A DNA stretch of 36,684 bases from Oscillatoriales cyanobacterium PMM_0019 (GCA_949127975.1 CASBRB010000490.1:1-36684), one strand, 5' to 3'; numbered from the stretch's first letter, positions 1-10,731 are shown. Made by a program: numbers and translations. The notes: generated from the sequence alone by a model not told the origin.

Positions 1-291
1 ACTGTTGACAGTTGACTCCCACCTCCTCCAGGTCAACCGTAAACAAAAAACGAGTTAAATAAATAAGCAAACATTGTTGCACAGCAGCTTATAGGCTATT
101 TTATGGCACCTGGTGGAGCCAGCGCCTTCAGCCATTAGGCAAAGGCATAAGAGGGAAAGGGAGAAGGAGTGAAGAACCATGAGATTAGTTTTCTCTTCTC
201 TTTATCCTTATTCCTAACTATACCTCTCCCTCTCCTCTTAGCTATCTGGCTGGACAATCCTCGGCTACAAGGGGAACTGTTAAATAAAATC

Positions 292-1359
292 ATGCTTCCA
301 TCTGATAATGCAATCGCCTTAGAATCGCTGCAAGCTGACTTAGTTGAATTAATTAACCAATTACCAAACCTCAAGCATGGCAAATGGATTCAACGGGCAC
401 TGGCAGTGCTGGTGCGACTGGCGGGGGAGGAGATCGATCGACTAGACTGGAAAATCTTGAGTGCCGCTCTCCAAGATATGGAGCGTGGATTTAAAATCTT
501 TTATCCCTACCGACACGTCCGTAAAGTAACAATTTTTGGTTCAGCTCGCATTTCTCCAGATACCCTGGAGTACCGCATGGCTGTTGACTTTGCTCGTTAT
601 GTAACGCAGCACGGCTTCATGGTGATGACTGGTGCGGGTGGTGGTATCATGCAAGCAGGTAACGAAGGAGCTGGGGCAGAAAAATCTTTTGGGCTCAATA
701 TTGCGCTCCCTTATGAGCAGGGAGCAAACCCCTTTATCGCTGGAGATCCCAAGCTGATCGATTTTAAATATTTTTTTACTCGCAAGCTATTTATGCTTCG
801 GGAAAGTGACGCTATAGCTCTGTTCCCCGGTGGCTTTGGTACCCAAGACGAAGCCTTGGAATGCCTGACACTATGTCAGACGGGTAGGTACGGCCCAGTA
901 CCGATGATATTAATCGATCGCCCCGGAGGCAGTTACTGGCAAGATTGGGATGCTTATATTCGCCAGCATTTAGTCGAACCCGGTTTAGTTAGTCCGGAAG
1001 ATCCTTGTCTATACAGAATTACCGATAATTTAGATGTAGCTTACGAGACAATCGATCGCTTCTACCAGGTTTATCATTCCACACGCTATGTCTCCGACAA
1101 ATTTGTCATCCGTCTCAAGCAGGAGTTATCCGATGCAGATGTTGAGCAACTGAATGCTGATTTCAGCGACATATTAGTTAAAGGACGGATTGAAAAAACA
1201 CAGGCATTACCCGAAGAGGTAGGAGATGAAACCGAAGCCCTACCCCGCCTAGTTTTGTATTTCAACCAACGGGACTTTGGGCGCTTGTATCAGATGATTG
1301 CGGCGATTAATCAACTGGGAACCCCCTCACCGACAGTAGAACATCCAGAGCGTAAGTAG
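292..1359 (+). CDS. LOG family protein (lysine decarboxylase-like / TIGR00730 fold)
   Basis: ORF 169..1359. Contains VTIFGSARISPD, MTGAGGGIMQAGNEGA and ALFPGGFGTQDEALE, the typical PGGxGTxxE signature. The N-terminal 41 aa look like a hydrophobic mis-start, so the in-frame ATG at 292 is preferred. Confidence 0.88.
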   Translation: MLPSDNAIALESLQADLVELINQLPNLKHGKWIQRALAVLVRLAGEEIDRLDWKILSAALQDMERGFKIFYPYRHVRKVTIFGSARISPDTLEYRMAVDFARYVTQHGFMVMTGAGGGIMQAGNEGAGAEKSFGLNIALPYEQGANPFIAGDPKLIDFKYFFTRKLFMLRESDAIALFPGGFGTQDEALECLTLCQTGRYGPVPMILIDRPGGSYWQDWDAYIRQHLVEPGLVSPEDPCLYRITDNLDVAYETIDRFYQVYHSTRYVSDKFVIRLKQELSDADVEQLNADFSDILVKGRIEKTQALPEEVGDETEALPRLVLYFNQRDFGRLYQMIAAINQLGTPSPTVEHPERK

Positions 1360-1372
1360 CTATTTTGACAGG

Positions 1373-2254
1373 TCAGTGATAAACATTACCACTGGGCATG
1401 GTAGCTCCTATAAGCATCGCATCTCTTAGCTCAGTCTTGTAGATAATCGCGGTACTAAGATTTGCCATGTACAAGTTGGCTGCTTCTAGGGTGGCTCCTT
1501 CCAAATTTGCCTCTCGCAAATCCGCCTCTCGCAGGTTCGCCTTGTAAAGGGTAGCCTTATAGAGGTTTGCTTTTATCAGCTTGGCTCCGATGAGGCTAGT
1601 TTCTCGGAGGTTTGCCATACTGAGATTTGCTTCCGTGAGGTTTGCCTCGATGAGATTAGCCATGTAGAGAGTCGCTTCTCGGAGATCTGCCATTTGACAG
1701 TTGACTTGAATCAAGTTAGCTTTATAGAGATTAGCACCGATTAGGTTTACTTCTCGGAGATTAGCTTTGTGAAGATTAGCAGTGCTAAGGTTCGCCACAC
1801 ATAAGTTCGCCTTGTATAGGTTCGCCTTATATAGATTGGCGCTGTAAAGGTTTGCCCCAATTAAATCCGCCCCTTCTAGGATTGCCTCTCTGATTGCTGT
1901 GCCGCTGAGGTTAGCCTCTCGCAGGTTTGCTTTGTACAAGTTAGCCTCTCGCAAATCCGCTTTGTATAAGTTAGCCTCTCGCAAATCTGCCTCTCGGAGG
2001 TTGGCGGTGTAGAAACTTGTTTCTCGCAGATCTGCCATTCGCAGGTTTGCCCCCACTAGGGAAGCAATGCACAGATCGGCTTTGTAAAGATTTGTCTCAC
2101 GGAGATCTGCTTGGCTAAAGTTCACCTCTCTGAGAGAAGCGGTATAGAGGTTTGCTCCTCGGAGATCCGGTTTGATCTCAGGATTTTTTTCCCTCCATTC
2201 ATTCCATACTTTTACCCCAAGCTCTAGTAGGGCGAGATGTTCTTCGCTTGCCAT
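1373..2254 (-). CDS. Pentapeptide repeat protein
   Basis: Long run of A(D/N)LxX pentapeptides (ANLYKANLREANL...) over nearly the full 293 aa. Confidence 0.95.
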   Translation of the reverse strand: MASEEHLALLELGVKVWNEWREKNPEIKPDLRGANLYTASLREVNFSQADLRETNLYKADLCIASLVGANLRMADLRETSFYTANLREADLREANLYKADLREANLYKANLREANLSGTAIREAILEGADLIGANLYSANLYKANLYKANLCVANLSTANLHKANLREVNLIGANLYKANLIQVNCQMADLREATLYMANLIEANLTEANLSMANLRETSLIGAKLIKANLYKATLYKANLREADLREANLEGATLEAANLYMANLSTAIIYKTELRDAMLIGATMPSGNVYH

Positions 2255-2311
2255 CTTAGTGTTTCAGGTAGGCACCCACTATTAGAGTTGCACATTTATC
2301 ACAAACCAGCA

Positions 2312-2347
2312 AAGAACCCCACCCATGTACTCATCGGTGGGGTTCTT
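2312..2347 (-). terminator. Perfect 12-bp-stem hairpin downstream of pepA, possible terminator
   Basis: AAGAACCCCACC (2312-2323) / GGTGGGGTTCTT (2336-2347), perfect complement with a 12-nt loop. Lies just 3' of the minus-strand pepA. The U tract is weak. Confidence 0.55.
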
Positions 2348-2422
2348 CAATTCAGGAAATCTGTTCCCAGCAGGGTTGCTTAAAACGTTGGACTCGATTA
2401 TAGCATTATTCTGCCTGTCTAC

Positions 2423-3895
2423 TTAGCCTAGAACCCAATTCACCAAGGTACGCACAGGATAACCAGTGGCACCAACATTGTTGTAGCCATTCTCCTTATC
2501 TGTCGAAACGGGACCGGCAATGTCTAAGTGCGCCCAAGGGGTTTCTTTGACAAACTGCTTTAAAAACAGGGCAGCAGTAATAGAGCCACCAGCGCGAGGA
2601 CCAGTGTTTTTCATGTCCGCAATTGGGGATTTAAGCCCTTCAAAGTATTTTTCCTCCAAAGGCATTCGCCAGAATTTTTCACCAGCTCCTTCAGCAGCTT
2701 GAGTTATTTGGTTAGCAAGCTCGTCGTCTGTACTCCACATCCCACCGATATCATCGCCTAAAGCAATAATGCAGGCACCAGTTAGGGTAGCTAAATCTAC
2801 TACCGCATCCACTCCCAGCTTTTCTGTAAACACCAAAGCATCTGCCAGGGTGAGTCGTCCCTCAGCGTCAGTATTGTTAACTTCAATCGTCTTACCATTA
2901 GACGCAGTCAGGATATCACCTGGGCGCATCGCTCGCCCACTAATCATATTCTCTGTAACAGCGCTGATAAAGTGAACCTCCACATCTGGCTTCAGTTGCC
3001 CAATCGCTTTGGCAGCACCCAAAGTGGCACCAGCACCCCCCATATCCGTTTTCATCGTTTCAACTCCGCTACCAGCAACTTTGATATTCAGTCCGCCAGA
3101 GTCGAAAGTCAAACCCTTGCCCACGATCGCTAACTTGCGACGCGGTGTACCTTCCGGCCGATAAGTGAGGTGGATGAACTTAGGGGGTATATCCGATGCT
3201 TGAGCTACACCTAGAAAGGCACCCATACCAAGTTTTTCACAATCTTCTCGTTCCAGGATTTCTAAAAGTAACCCATGTGCAGCAGCGATTTCCTGTGCTG
3301 TTTGGGCCATAGTTACGGGAGTACAAGAATTTGCAGGTGCCGCTACCAGTTCCCGCGCTAGGATAACACCACTACAGATAACTTTAGCGCGGGCAATCGC
3401 CTCCTCTTGCCCGACTAGCCCCAGTAAGTCTACTTGTTGTAAAGACACCTCTTGGTCTTCAGGAGAGGACTTAAAGCGATTATCCTGGTGTAAGGAGAGT
3501 TCCACACCTTCGACGAGAGCCTGAACTGTATTTTCGGGTAAATTATTCCATATCGGCAGACTAAGAGCCAGAGTTTGGCACTTTTCTTTTTTCGCTATCC
3601 GGGCGGCTATAGCAGCAGCGCGACGCAAGACGTCTAATTTTAGCTTGTCTTGCTTGCCCAGCCCCACGATGATGATTTTGCGCACAGGGCTACCACTGCC
3701 CACGCGCGTTACAGCACTGCTGCCAACATCACCAATAAATTTTTTTTCGGCAATTAGCTCGCTCAAAGTGCCTTGCAACCTAGAATCGAGTTGTGCCAAA
3801 TCTCCGGTTAACTCAAGGGCATTCTCAAATAACCCAACTGCCAGGGCGTCCCCAGCCCATTCTAAAGGTACTGTATTGATCGCTCGAAATTCCAT
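2423..3895 (-). CDS. pepA: Leucyl aminopeptidase (M17)
   Basis: [14 protein letters not shown] signature, [24 protein letters not shown]; full length 490 aa. Confidence 0.95.
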   Translation of the reverse strand: MEFRAINTVPLEWAGDALAVGLFENALELTGDLAQLDSRLQGTLSELIAEKKFIGDVGSSAVTRVGSGSPVRKIIIVGLGKQDKLKLDVLRRAAAIAARIAKKEKCQTLALSLPIWNNLPENTVQALVEGVELSLHQDNRFKSSPEDQEVSLQQVDLLGLVGQEEAIARAKVICSGVILARELVAAPANSCTPVTMAQTAQEIAAAHGLLLEILEREDCEKLGMGAFLGVAQASDIPPKFIHLTYRPEGTPRRKLAIVGKGLTFDSGGLNIKVAGSGVETMKTDMGGAGATLGAAKAIGQLKPDVEVHFISAVTENMISGRAMRPGDILTASNGKTIEVNNTDAEGRLTLADALVFTEKLGVDAVVDLATLTGACIIALGDDIGGMWSTDDELANQITQAAEGAGEKFWRMPLEEKYFEGLKSPIADMKNTGPRAGGSITAALFLKQFVKETPWAHLDIAGPVSTDKENGYNNVGATGYPVRTLVNWVLG

Positions 3896-4019
3896 TCTTG
3901 GTTCAACGGATATAACTACCTGTACCAGTATTACAGGACTTACGAATAAACCCTATTCTTCGGGTGGGGAACTTCATATGCGGACAAAACAAAGCAATGT
4001 GCTTTTTGCCAAACAATTA

Positions 4020-4069
<50 letters not shown>

Positions 4070-4455
4070 CTTGGTATTTATACCTATTATTTTCACCAAA
4101 AAACTTTAGCTGGCATTTACTTGGACTCGGCACTTCAAAATTCTTAACTATCCGATGATCCCCTACAGTCAATTTCTAATTATAATATACTATCAAGGTG
4201 TTTGGCTCCAGTTTTATTTCTAACGCAGTTTGTGTCAAAATCGCTTTTGTTGACAGATGGCTAACAATGTGTTTTTTAAAACCAACTTCAGATTATTTGT
4301 TTCTCCTAGCGTTGGTAGAAAGCACACAATAAACTTTAATTTTGGCGTTTATTGGTGTGATTTTATCGACATTTTAGCGCTTTTTCCTGGTAAAATTATA
4401 CGGAGGTATGGCATTACCCAGTGTACTTACGTTGGGTTAGTTGCCGCGAAGACAG

Positions 4456-6672
4456 ATGAAAAAATCACGTCGAATGGTCTTTAGCTCTAGTGCATCAAGG
4501 CAAGGTTTCAACAAAGTTGTAGTTGGTGTCGGTGTCGGTTTAGTTCTGTTGATAGGAGCAGGTTACTTAGCAACGAGATATAACACCGAGTTAGCCAAAT
4601 GGACTAGCTGGCTGCCGTTTCAGCAAAAATTAGAGCGAGGAAATCAGACAGAATCGACAGTTTTAAGCCTGGTGTCGCTACCAGCAACGAAGCGGGATGT
4701 GCTGCTAGAAGAAAAAACCAATAGCCTAGAAACTAGCGATGCCAGGCGAGCCCGTTATCTGTTGGCAACAGATTTGATTGAACAAAAGCAACCTAAAAAG
4801 GCGTTGGAATTACTAGAAGGATTAGAATCGATTTATCCAGTTATAGCACCATACATTGCCCTCAAACGCTACCAAGCTTATCAAGTAAGTGGAGATAAAA
4901 CCAAAGCTGAGAACACCTTACAGGATATCCTGAAAAAGTATCCTCAATCAGCGGCCGCAGGTGAGGCTTTGTTCGTCCTAGGCAGCAGTAATCCGAAATT
5001 ATGGGATCGGGCAATCGCCGAATTTCCCAGCCATCCTCGCATTCAGGAAATTATCCGGCGGCGATTGCAAGAAAAACCCAATCAGCCGCAATTGATGCTA
5101 CTGCTAGTCAAGCATAGCTCGGAGCCGTCTGGAATTACTTCAATCTTAGACAGTTTGGTTAACCAAAATGCTGAACAGCTCAAGTCAGCCGATTGGGAAG
5201 CAATCGCATGGGCTTACTGGCAAAACCAACAGTACAGCAAAGCTGGTTCTGCTTATATTGCTGCTCCTGAAACGCCATCCAATTCTTATCGTGGTGCTAA
5301 AGGGCTAGATCTGGGCGGGAAAAAAGCAGTAGCTGTAAACGCTTATGAATATGTGCTCGTTCACTTCCCCCAAGCGCCAGAAGCAGCCAGCAGTTTGCTA
5401 GGTTTAGCTAATTTATCACAACCAGAAGAAGCTTTGCAATATCTCGATCGAGTAATTAGCCAGTTTCCAGATAGAGCTGGTGAGGCGCTCAACGAGAAAG
5501 CTAAAATTTTTGACAAGATGAATAACCCTGAGGCAGCAGCGAAAGCCCGTCAATTACTGATAACCCAGTATGGCAATTCCGAAGTGGTAGCCGAGTACCG
5601 TTGGAACTTAGCATGGGAAAAGATAGCCGCTAAGGATTTACCAGCCGCTTGGCAAGCGGTTCAGCTAATCAGCTCTGAAAGTCCCAAGAGTAAGTATGCT
5701 CCTAGAGCAGCTTTTTGGGTGGGCAAATTGGCGAATAAGCTGGGACACGAGCAAGAGGCGAAAGCAGCTTTTGAGCATACCCTGGCTCAGTATCCACAGT
5801 CTTACTATGCTTGGCGCAGTGCAGTGTTTTTGGGCTGGAATGTGGGAGATTTTACCACAGTACGGGGATTAACTCCCCAAGTTGTGAGACAAAGTCAACG
5901 CGATCTACCACCCGCAGGTTCTGCAACCTTTCAAGAATTGTACCAACTGGGGCAAGACCAGGATGCTTGGACTGTCTGGCAAACTGAATTTCATAACCGG
6001 ATACAGCCAACCGTAGCCGAGCAGTTTACCAACGGTTTGATTTTACAGGCGATCGGCAAGTCCCAGGAAGGAATTGCTCAGATTTCTAAGCTAGAGGATA
6101 GAGAAACGCCAGCAGAGCAAGCCCAGTTTCAGGCTCTCAAGCAACAAACAGCTTACTGGCAAGCCCTCTATCCCTTTCCGTATATGGATATTATTGAAAA
6201 GTGGTCACAACAATACCAGATTAATCCCCTCCTAGTGGTTGGTTTAATCCGACAGGAATCTCGCTTTGAGCCAGTAATCCGTTCTACCGCTGGTGCCGTT
6301 GGCTTAATGCAGGTGTTGCCTAGTACTGCTAATTGGGGGGCAAAAAAAATCAATTTGAACCAATATTCTCTGGATAACCCCAACGACAACGTGAATTTGG
6401 GCACCTGGTTTCTAGACCAGACCCATCGGCAGTACAATAATAATTCTATGTTAGCTGTAGCTAGTTACAACGCTGGTCCTGGTAATGTGTCGAAATGGCT
6501 CAAGGAGAAGGGCGCGATCGATCCAGATGAATTTGTCGAAACCATTCCCTTTAAGGAAACCAGGGGTTATGTGAAGAATGTGTTTGGAAACTACTGGAAT
6601 TACTTACGCTTGTACTCACCAGAGTTTTCCCAGAAGGTAGGAAATTTTGCAACTGCCAAGCCTCAGCCTTAA
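4456..6672 (+). CDS. Soluble lytic murein transglycosylase with TPR-like N-terminal region
   Basis: C-terminal SLT domain: GLIRQESRFEPVIRSTAGAVGLMQVLPSTA and VASYNAGPGNVSKW. Helical repeats upstream. Start taken at ATG 4456 (ORF track begins at TTG 4441). Confidence 0.92.
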   Translation: MKKSRRMVFSSSASRQGFNKVVVGVGVGLVLLIGAGYLATRYNTELAKWTSWLPFQQKLERGNQTESTVLSLVSLPATKRDVLLEEKTNSLETSDARRARYLLATDLIEQKQPKKALELLEGLESIYPVIAPYIALKRYQAYQVSGDKTKAENTLQDILKKYPQSAAAGEALFVLGSSNPKLWDRAIAEFPSHPRIQEIIRRRLQEKPNQPQLMLLLVKHSSEPSGITSILDSLVNQNAEQLKSADWEAIAWAYWQNQQYSKAGSAYIAAPETPSNSYRGAKGLDLGGKKAVAVNAYEYVLVHFPQAPEAASSLLGLANLSQPEEALQYLDRVISQFPDRAGEALNEKAKIFDKMNNPEAAAKARQLLITQYGNSEVVAEYRWNLAWEKIAAKDLPAAWQAVQLISSESPKSKYAPRAAFWVGKLANKLGHEQEAKAAFEHTLAQYPQSYYAWRSAVFLGWNVGDFTTVRGLTPQVVRQSQRDLPPAGSATFQELYQLGQDQDAWTVWQTEFHNRIQPTVAEQFTNGLILQAIGKSQEGIAQISKLEDRETPAEQAQFQALKQQTAYWQALYPFPYMDIIEKWSQQYQINPLLVVGLIRQESRFEPVIRSTAGAVGLMQVLPSTANWGAKKINLNQYSLDNPNDNVNLGTWFLDQTHRQYNNNSMLAVASYNAGPGNVSKWLKEKGAIDPDEFVETIPFKETRGYVKNVFGNYWNYLRLYSPEFSQKVGNFATAKPQP

Positions 6673-6693
6673 TTTAGCGTTTGGATATTATAG

Positions 6694-6757
<64 letters not shown>

Positions 6758-6765
6758 GAAATGTA

Positions 6766-7011
6766 TTAATCCGGATCGCTAGGATGATAAGCAGTTATTA
6801 CTGTCTGTAAGTTTTTGCTATATATCGACTCAACTCTAGGGTAATTTTCATGAGTCCACCAAATTTTTATACGATCTCCTTGAGCTTTGACACTTCCCAT
6901 CTTTGAGTATCCAGCTTTTTGCATTAATGGCTCAAAGCTGGATGCTGGCAGGCTTTTGTACTTAAGTTTTGGCAGTCCTTGAATTTGATGTTCGTCTAGG
7001 GTCATAGCCAC
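6766..7011 (-). CDS. Hypothetical small protein (81 aa)
   Basis: ORF with plausible composition, ending KNLQTVITAYHPSDPD. Overlaps the upstream ORF by 50 nt. Confidence 0.5.
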   Translation of the reverse strand: MAMTLDEHQIQGLPKLKYKSLPASSFEPLMQKAGYSKMGSVKAQGDRIKIWWTHENYPRVESIYSKNLQTVITAYHPSDPD

Positions 7012-7756
7012 GCTGATAGGTTGTAAATATTATGTACCCAGGCAGCACTAGACCAAAGCCTGCAAAGCTGTGTATGTTACCAGGGTATCTATAAGGCCTA
7101 TCGTCCGGCTTACAACCACCAATTCTAATCGCTATGGAACCAAACCACAAATATAGACCTGGTATGAGAAGATCCATGCTGTAAGCTATAGCTCTTAAAC
7201 CTTCATTTTGTTTTGTAATGGGGATAGGCTCAGTTGTTTCAGAATGGCACTTTGAGGCAAGTGCCCCAAGCATTGCTGTTCTATAGCGTAAAATTGCATT
7301 TTGATACACTACAAAAATTTTGGTTTTTTTTTGGATTGATGCTGGCACAAGCCATAGCCTTAATATGTAACCGCGCCATCCCCATAGCTCAGATTCTTCC
7401 TGTGCTAGAATATTGTCCACACATATAAAAATATTTTTCAGTTTAGTCGGGAAGTAGTCCCAATAATTATCTACGGACGATGCCAGTATCTCAAAACCTT
7501 TTGTAAAATCCGAAACGTTTTTTGGGAAGCCTCGATCTAAAACAGAAGCCTTTAACAGAGCTACACCCTCTCTAATTACAGCAGCCACCTCCCCGACCTT
7601 AGCATAAATATCGGATATACTTCTCCCTTCAAAAGCTGCTTTCTCGTTGTAAAACTCAACTAATTCCTCTTGCCCAGGCTGAAGCGTAATGCACTTTTCC
7701 AATATATCTTTGATTTGATCGAGATTTTCCTCTAGTGTCCTCATCATGTTAGCCAC
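6962..7756 (-). CDS. Hypothetical protein, helical N-terminus and hydrophobic C-terminal segments
   Basis: 264-aa ORF with a coherent start region. No family recognised. Confidence 0.6.
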   Translation of the reverse strand: MANMMRTLEENLDQIKDILEKCITLQPGQEELVEFYNEKAAFEGRSISDIYAKVGEVAAVIREGVALLKASVLDRGFPKNVSDFTKGFEILASSVDNYWDYFPTKLKNIFICVDNILAQEESELWGWRGYILRLWLVPASIQKKTKIFVVYQNAILRYRTAMLGALASKCHSETTEPIPITKQNEGLRAIAYSMDLLIPGLYLWFGSIAIRIGGCKPDDRPYRYPGNIHSFAGFGLVLPGYIIFTTYQRGYDPRRTSNSRTAKT

Positions 7757-7813
7757 CTGGTGTTAACACCTTTCCATTTCATAGTGTAACAGAGGTTGCG
7801 ATCGTCTATACCG

Positions 7814-7900
7814 GGACTTACGCACACTGGCATATATAGGGGGCAACCACAGGGGGTTTGCCCCTACAAACCGCTATATGTAGTAGCAGTTCGTAAGTCC
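7814..7900. mobile_element. MITE-like palindromic element
   Basis: Ends GGACTTACG (7814-7822) and CGTAAGTCC (7892-7900) are perfect inverted repeats. Core GGGGGCAACCACAGGGGGTTTGCCCCTAC matches the repeats at 34479-34742 in reverse complement. No ORF. Confidence 0.7.
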
Positions 7901-7926
7901 TGTATCCTTCCAATAGAGCGATCGCT

Positions 7927-8007
7927 CAGGGTAACTCGCTGTATACCGATCGCTACAATAAACTAACATAGTTTATATAATAGCATCGGTATACAGCGAT
8001 GTTCCTG
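7927..8007. repeat. Long imperfect inverted repeat (hairpin)
   Basis: CAGGGTAACTCGCTGTATACCGAT (7927-7950) pairs with ATCGGTATACAGCGATGTTCCTG (7985-8007). The loop holds a nested ATAAACTA/TAGTTTAT palindrome. Confidence 0.75.
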
Positions 8008-8128
8008 AGTTATAGTCAGAGCCGCTGCCCGCCGCTAACCTCCCCCAAATCAGGGGATGTGGCGGGGGAAGGCGCAGCAGTTGAGGTTCAATGGTACTTT
8101 TAATAATCGCGCTCTAACGCCAAAAAAA

Positions 8129-8701
8129 ATGCCCATTAAGCAATCTGATTATGAGGAGTTACTAGCTGAGTATAGCTCACGCTCAGCAGCGATCGCCTTG
8201 CTAAAACAGCATCGTCCCTACATGGAGGCGATTCCCAGCATGCGCCGCCCTGAAGAAAGCGTGATTACCATTCCCTTGCCAGTGGTGCGAATTCGCCATT
8301 ACCAATCCCAGGAAGCCGTTAGCCCCAAGATAACATCTGGCGCAGTAGCCATTCGCCTGCCCTGTGATGTGGCAATTTTAATGTGCGACCCGGAATGGAA
8401 AGTCAAAATGGGGGTAGAAATTTTTGTGTTCATCCATCAACCCCAGGAAGACTTTTCCGATTTGCTCACTCGCTGGCGGCAAACGCAGGTGTTGCTGGAG
8501 AAAGATTATGAATGGTTGATGCCACACCCCCATCAACACATTATTAGCGAAGTGGCTGAAGAGATCCATCCCCTGTTTGTGGTGTTTTCAGAGACACCAG
8601 AACGCATTAAGCGAGGCTTGACAGGAGCTTATCTCCCCTACGTTGTCAAGATACCACTAAGTTTGGTTGAGGAGGAAATTCCCAAGGAAATTAAAAGTTA
8701 A
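8129..8701 (+). CDS. Conserved hypothetical protein
   Basis: ORF 8057..8701. In-frame ATG at 8129 (MPIKQSDYEELL...) is the more natural start. No family recognised. Confidence 0.65.
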   Translation: MPIKQSDYEELLAEYSSRSAAIALLKQHRPYMEAIPSMRRPEESVITIPLPVVRIRHYQSQEAVSPKITSGAVAIRLPCDVAILMCDPEWKVKMGVEIFVFIHQPQEDFSDLLTRWRQTQVLLEKDYEWLMPHPHQHIISEVAEEIHPLFVVFSETPERIKRGLTGAYLPYVVKIPLSLVEEEIPKEIKS

Positions 8702-8757
8702 AAATTAAACATGAATAACTTTTTAATTTTTAATTTTTAACTTTCAATTTTTAATTG
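8691..8757. repeat. AT-rich inverted repeat between convergent genes
   Basis: TTAAAAGTTAAAAATTAAA ... TTTAATTTTTAATTTTTAACTTT. Could act as a bidirectional terminator. Confidence 0.55.
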
Positions 8758-9767
8758 ACAAATTGGGGCATGATTTCTGCGGCGGTAAACAAACCGTAAA
8801 TTCCGCGTCGATGTAAGGACGCTCCAGCTTTAAGATAGCCGAAGGCGGGACCACACACATTTGCCGCCATACTGGTTTCATCACCAAGGGTAAAGGTATG
8901 GGTAGAAATTTTACCCTCAAAAGTGCGCCCCGTAACTTTCACATTAGTACTGAGAGGCTTCTGGGAATGGCGCGTATCAACGACGCCGCCAACCGTGACT
9001 CTTTCCCGTGGGCAAATCCCAGCTAGCTCCAGCATTATATCATCGGCATGTTCCATATTTTCCAGTGTCAGGATGCCGTCGGTCTTTTCCAGCAGATCTT
9101 GCACCTGGGCATCACTCATCGCTGTCGCCATTTCCACATTGTAGCCTGGTAGATGGGCAATATCCTCCCGAATAGTCGCCCGATAGGCTTCCCAGTTGGC
9201 AATACCGACACCAAAAGTTATCTTGACACTATGAATTTCTGCATAGCTTTGGGCGGCAAGAGCGGCAGCCGCCGTCAACAAGCCAGGTGTAGCACCGCAA
9301 CCTGTCATGTAGGTAATCCCAGCCTGTTGGAGGTGCTCTTTTAGTTCCAACAACTGTTCTACGGCACTGGTGCGCTTGAGGGCATCTACCAAGATGCCTC
9401 GCCAACCCGATTGAATAAATTGTCGCGCTACTGTTGCCATGAAATTATTGGGCAGATTTGGTAGAGCTAGAAAATAACCATCTACAGATGCTTGTTGGAT
9501 TAAATCTAGGATGCTACGGCTACTAAGGGTGCCCGATGGATCTAAATAACCTAGAGAACCTCTAGAGCGATAAGTGGCAATGCAGGCATCTGGATTTAAT
9601 GGTTCCCCATTATAGGCATAGCCTTTTTGGTCAGCCGCCGCCACCCAGATCGTCTCGCGTTTTGGGGCAATAACTCTGGCGGCTGCCTGTCCTAGTCCCC
9701 CGAAGCCTAAGATGCCCACACGTAAAGGTTTGGAGTTGCTTGCAACTATAGATTGTTCTGCACTCAT
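8751..9767 (-). CDS. Saccharopine dehydrogenase-like NAD(P)-binding oxidoreductase
   Basis: N-terminal Rossmann motif [42 protein letters not shown]. Confidence 0.7.
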   Translation of the reverse strand: MSAEQSIVASNSKPLRVGILGFGGLGQAAARVIAPKRETIWVAAADQKGYAYNGEPLNPDACIATYRSRGSLGYLDPSGTLSSRSILDLIQQASVDGYFLALPNLPNNFMATVARQFIQSGWRGILVDALKRTSAVEQLLELKEHLQQAGITYMTGCGATPGLLTAAAALAAQSYAEIHSVKITFGVGIANWEAYRATIREDIAHLPGYNVEMATAMSDAQVQDLLEKTDGILTLENMEHADDIMLELAGICPRERVTVGGVVDTRHSQKPLSTNVKVTGRTFEGKISTHTFTLGDETSMAANVCGPAFGYLKAGASLHRRGIYGLFTAAEIMPQFVN

Positions 9768-10050
9768 GTCGATCGCCTTTCCTCAAATAGCACAATTTTT
9801 TATTATCGCGCTATTTGCTCAACCGGAGTGAAAACTGCTATAACAGCGATTTTAGACCTTGACGTAGATGGAAAGTTAAGCGACACTAACAAATAATCAA
9901 TGTTACTACTCTCCTGTTTACTAATTTTTGTTAAGTTTTGACTCGCTATAACTCAATTCTTCATGATTGATGTATTAAGATGCGAGTCAGTCGGATGTTT
10001 AACCAGCACCGACAGCAAAAGTTGTGTCCCAGTCTTTGTGTAGGTGAACC

Positions 10051-10266
10051 ATGAGCATGGAAACATTAGAGTTTGTCATTTATCCTGATGGTCGGGTGCA
10101 GGAGAAAGTTACCGGGATCGTCGGTGCTAGCTGCACAGAAGTGACTACTGCCCTAGAGGCTCAACTTGGGCAGGTAGTCACGAGGGAGCAAACATCTGAA
10201 TACTTTGCTCAAACCGTTCACCAGACTGCGGCGGCAACAGCCCAAGCAACTTTCAGTGATTGGTAA
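10051..10266 (+). CDS. DUF2997 domain protein
   Basis: METLEFVIYPDGRVQEKVTGIVGASCTEVT..., characteristic of the DUF2997 family as I remember it. Adjacent to DUF1257. Confidence 0.8.
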   Translation: MSMETLEFVIYPDGRVQEKVTGIVGASCTEVTTALEAQLGQVVTREQTSEYFAQTVHQTAAATAQATFSDW

Positions 10267-10342
10267 ATCCTTGCATCCAAGATCCATTATCGCCTAACCG
10301 TTTTTTTGTCTAGTCCAGTCTAATGAAATTGGGATAATCACT

Positions 10343-10729
10343 ATGTCACACTTTAGTAACATCAAAACTCAAATCCGTAACCTTGATTCCTTGGAAGCTG
10401 CTTTAACTGACCTAGAAGTAACCTGGAAAGCAGGACCTCAACAGGTGCGGGGCTATCGCGGGCAGACGCGCACTGCCGAAGTGGTGATTGAGCAGGACAA
10501 TGGTTATGATATTGGCTTTAGCTCGAACGGGCAGGAATACGAACTGGTTGCTGACTTACAGTTTTGGCAACAAGCTTGGTCGGTCGATCGCTTCCTCAAC
10601 AAAGTGACGCAGCGTTATGCTTATCATACAGTGGTGAGAGAAACTTCCCACCAGGGATTTCAAATTGCTGAACAACAACAGAATCAGGATGGTTCAATCC
10701 GTTTAGTTGTACAACGCTGGAGCAGCTAG
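10343..10729 (+). CDS. ycf35: DUF1257 (Ycf35-like) protein
   Basis: MSHFSNIKTQIRNLDSLEAALTDL...YDIGF...QEYELVADLQFW, typical Ycf35/DUF1257. Confidence 0.85.
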   Translation: MSHFSNIKTQIRNLDSLEAALTDLEVTWKAGPQQVRGYRGQTRTAEVVIEQDNGYDIGFSSNGQEYELVADLQFWQQAWSVDRFLNKVTQRYAYHTVVRETSHQGFQIAEQQQNQDGSIRLVVQRWSS

Positions 10730-10731
10730 TA

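Noticed and set aside
135-383. Minus-strand ORF opposite the LOG gene start
   Set aside because: Antisense to a better supported gene, with no recognisable motif.
4257-4484. 75-aa ORF upstream of the lytic transglycosylase
   Set aside because: Overlaps the start of the well supported CDS, with atypical composition.
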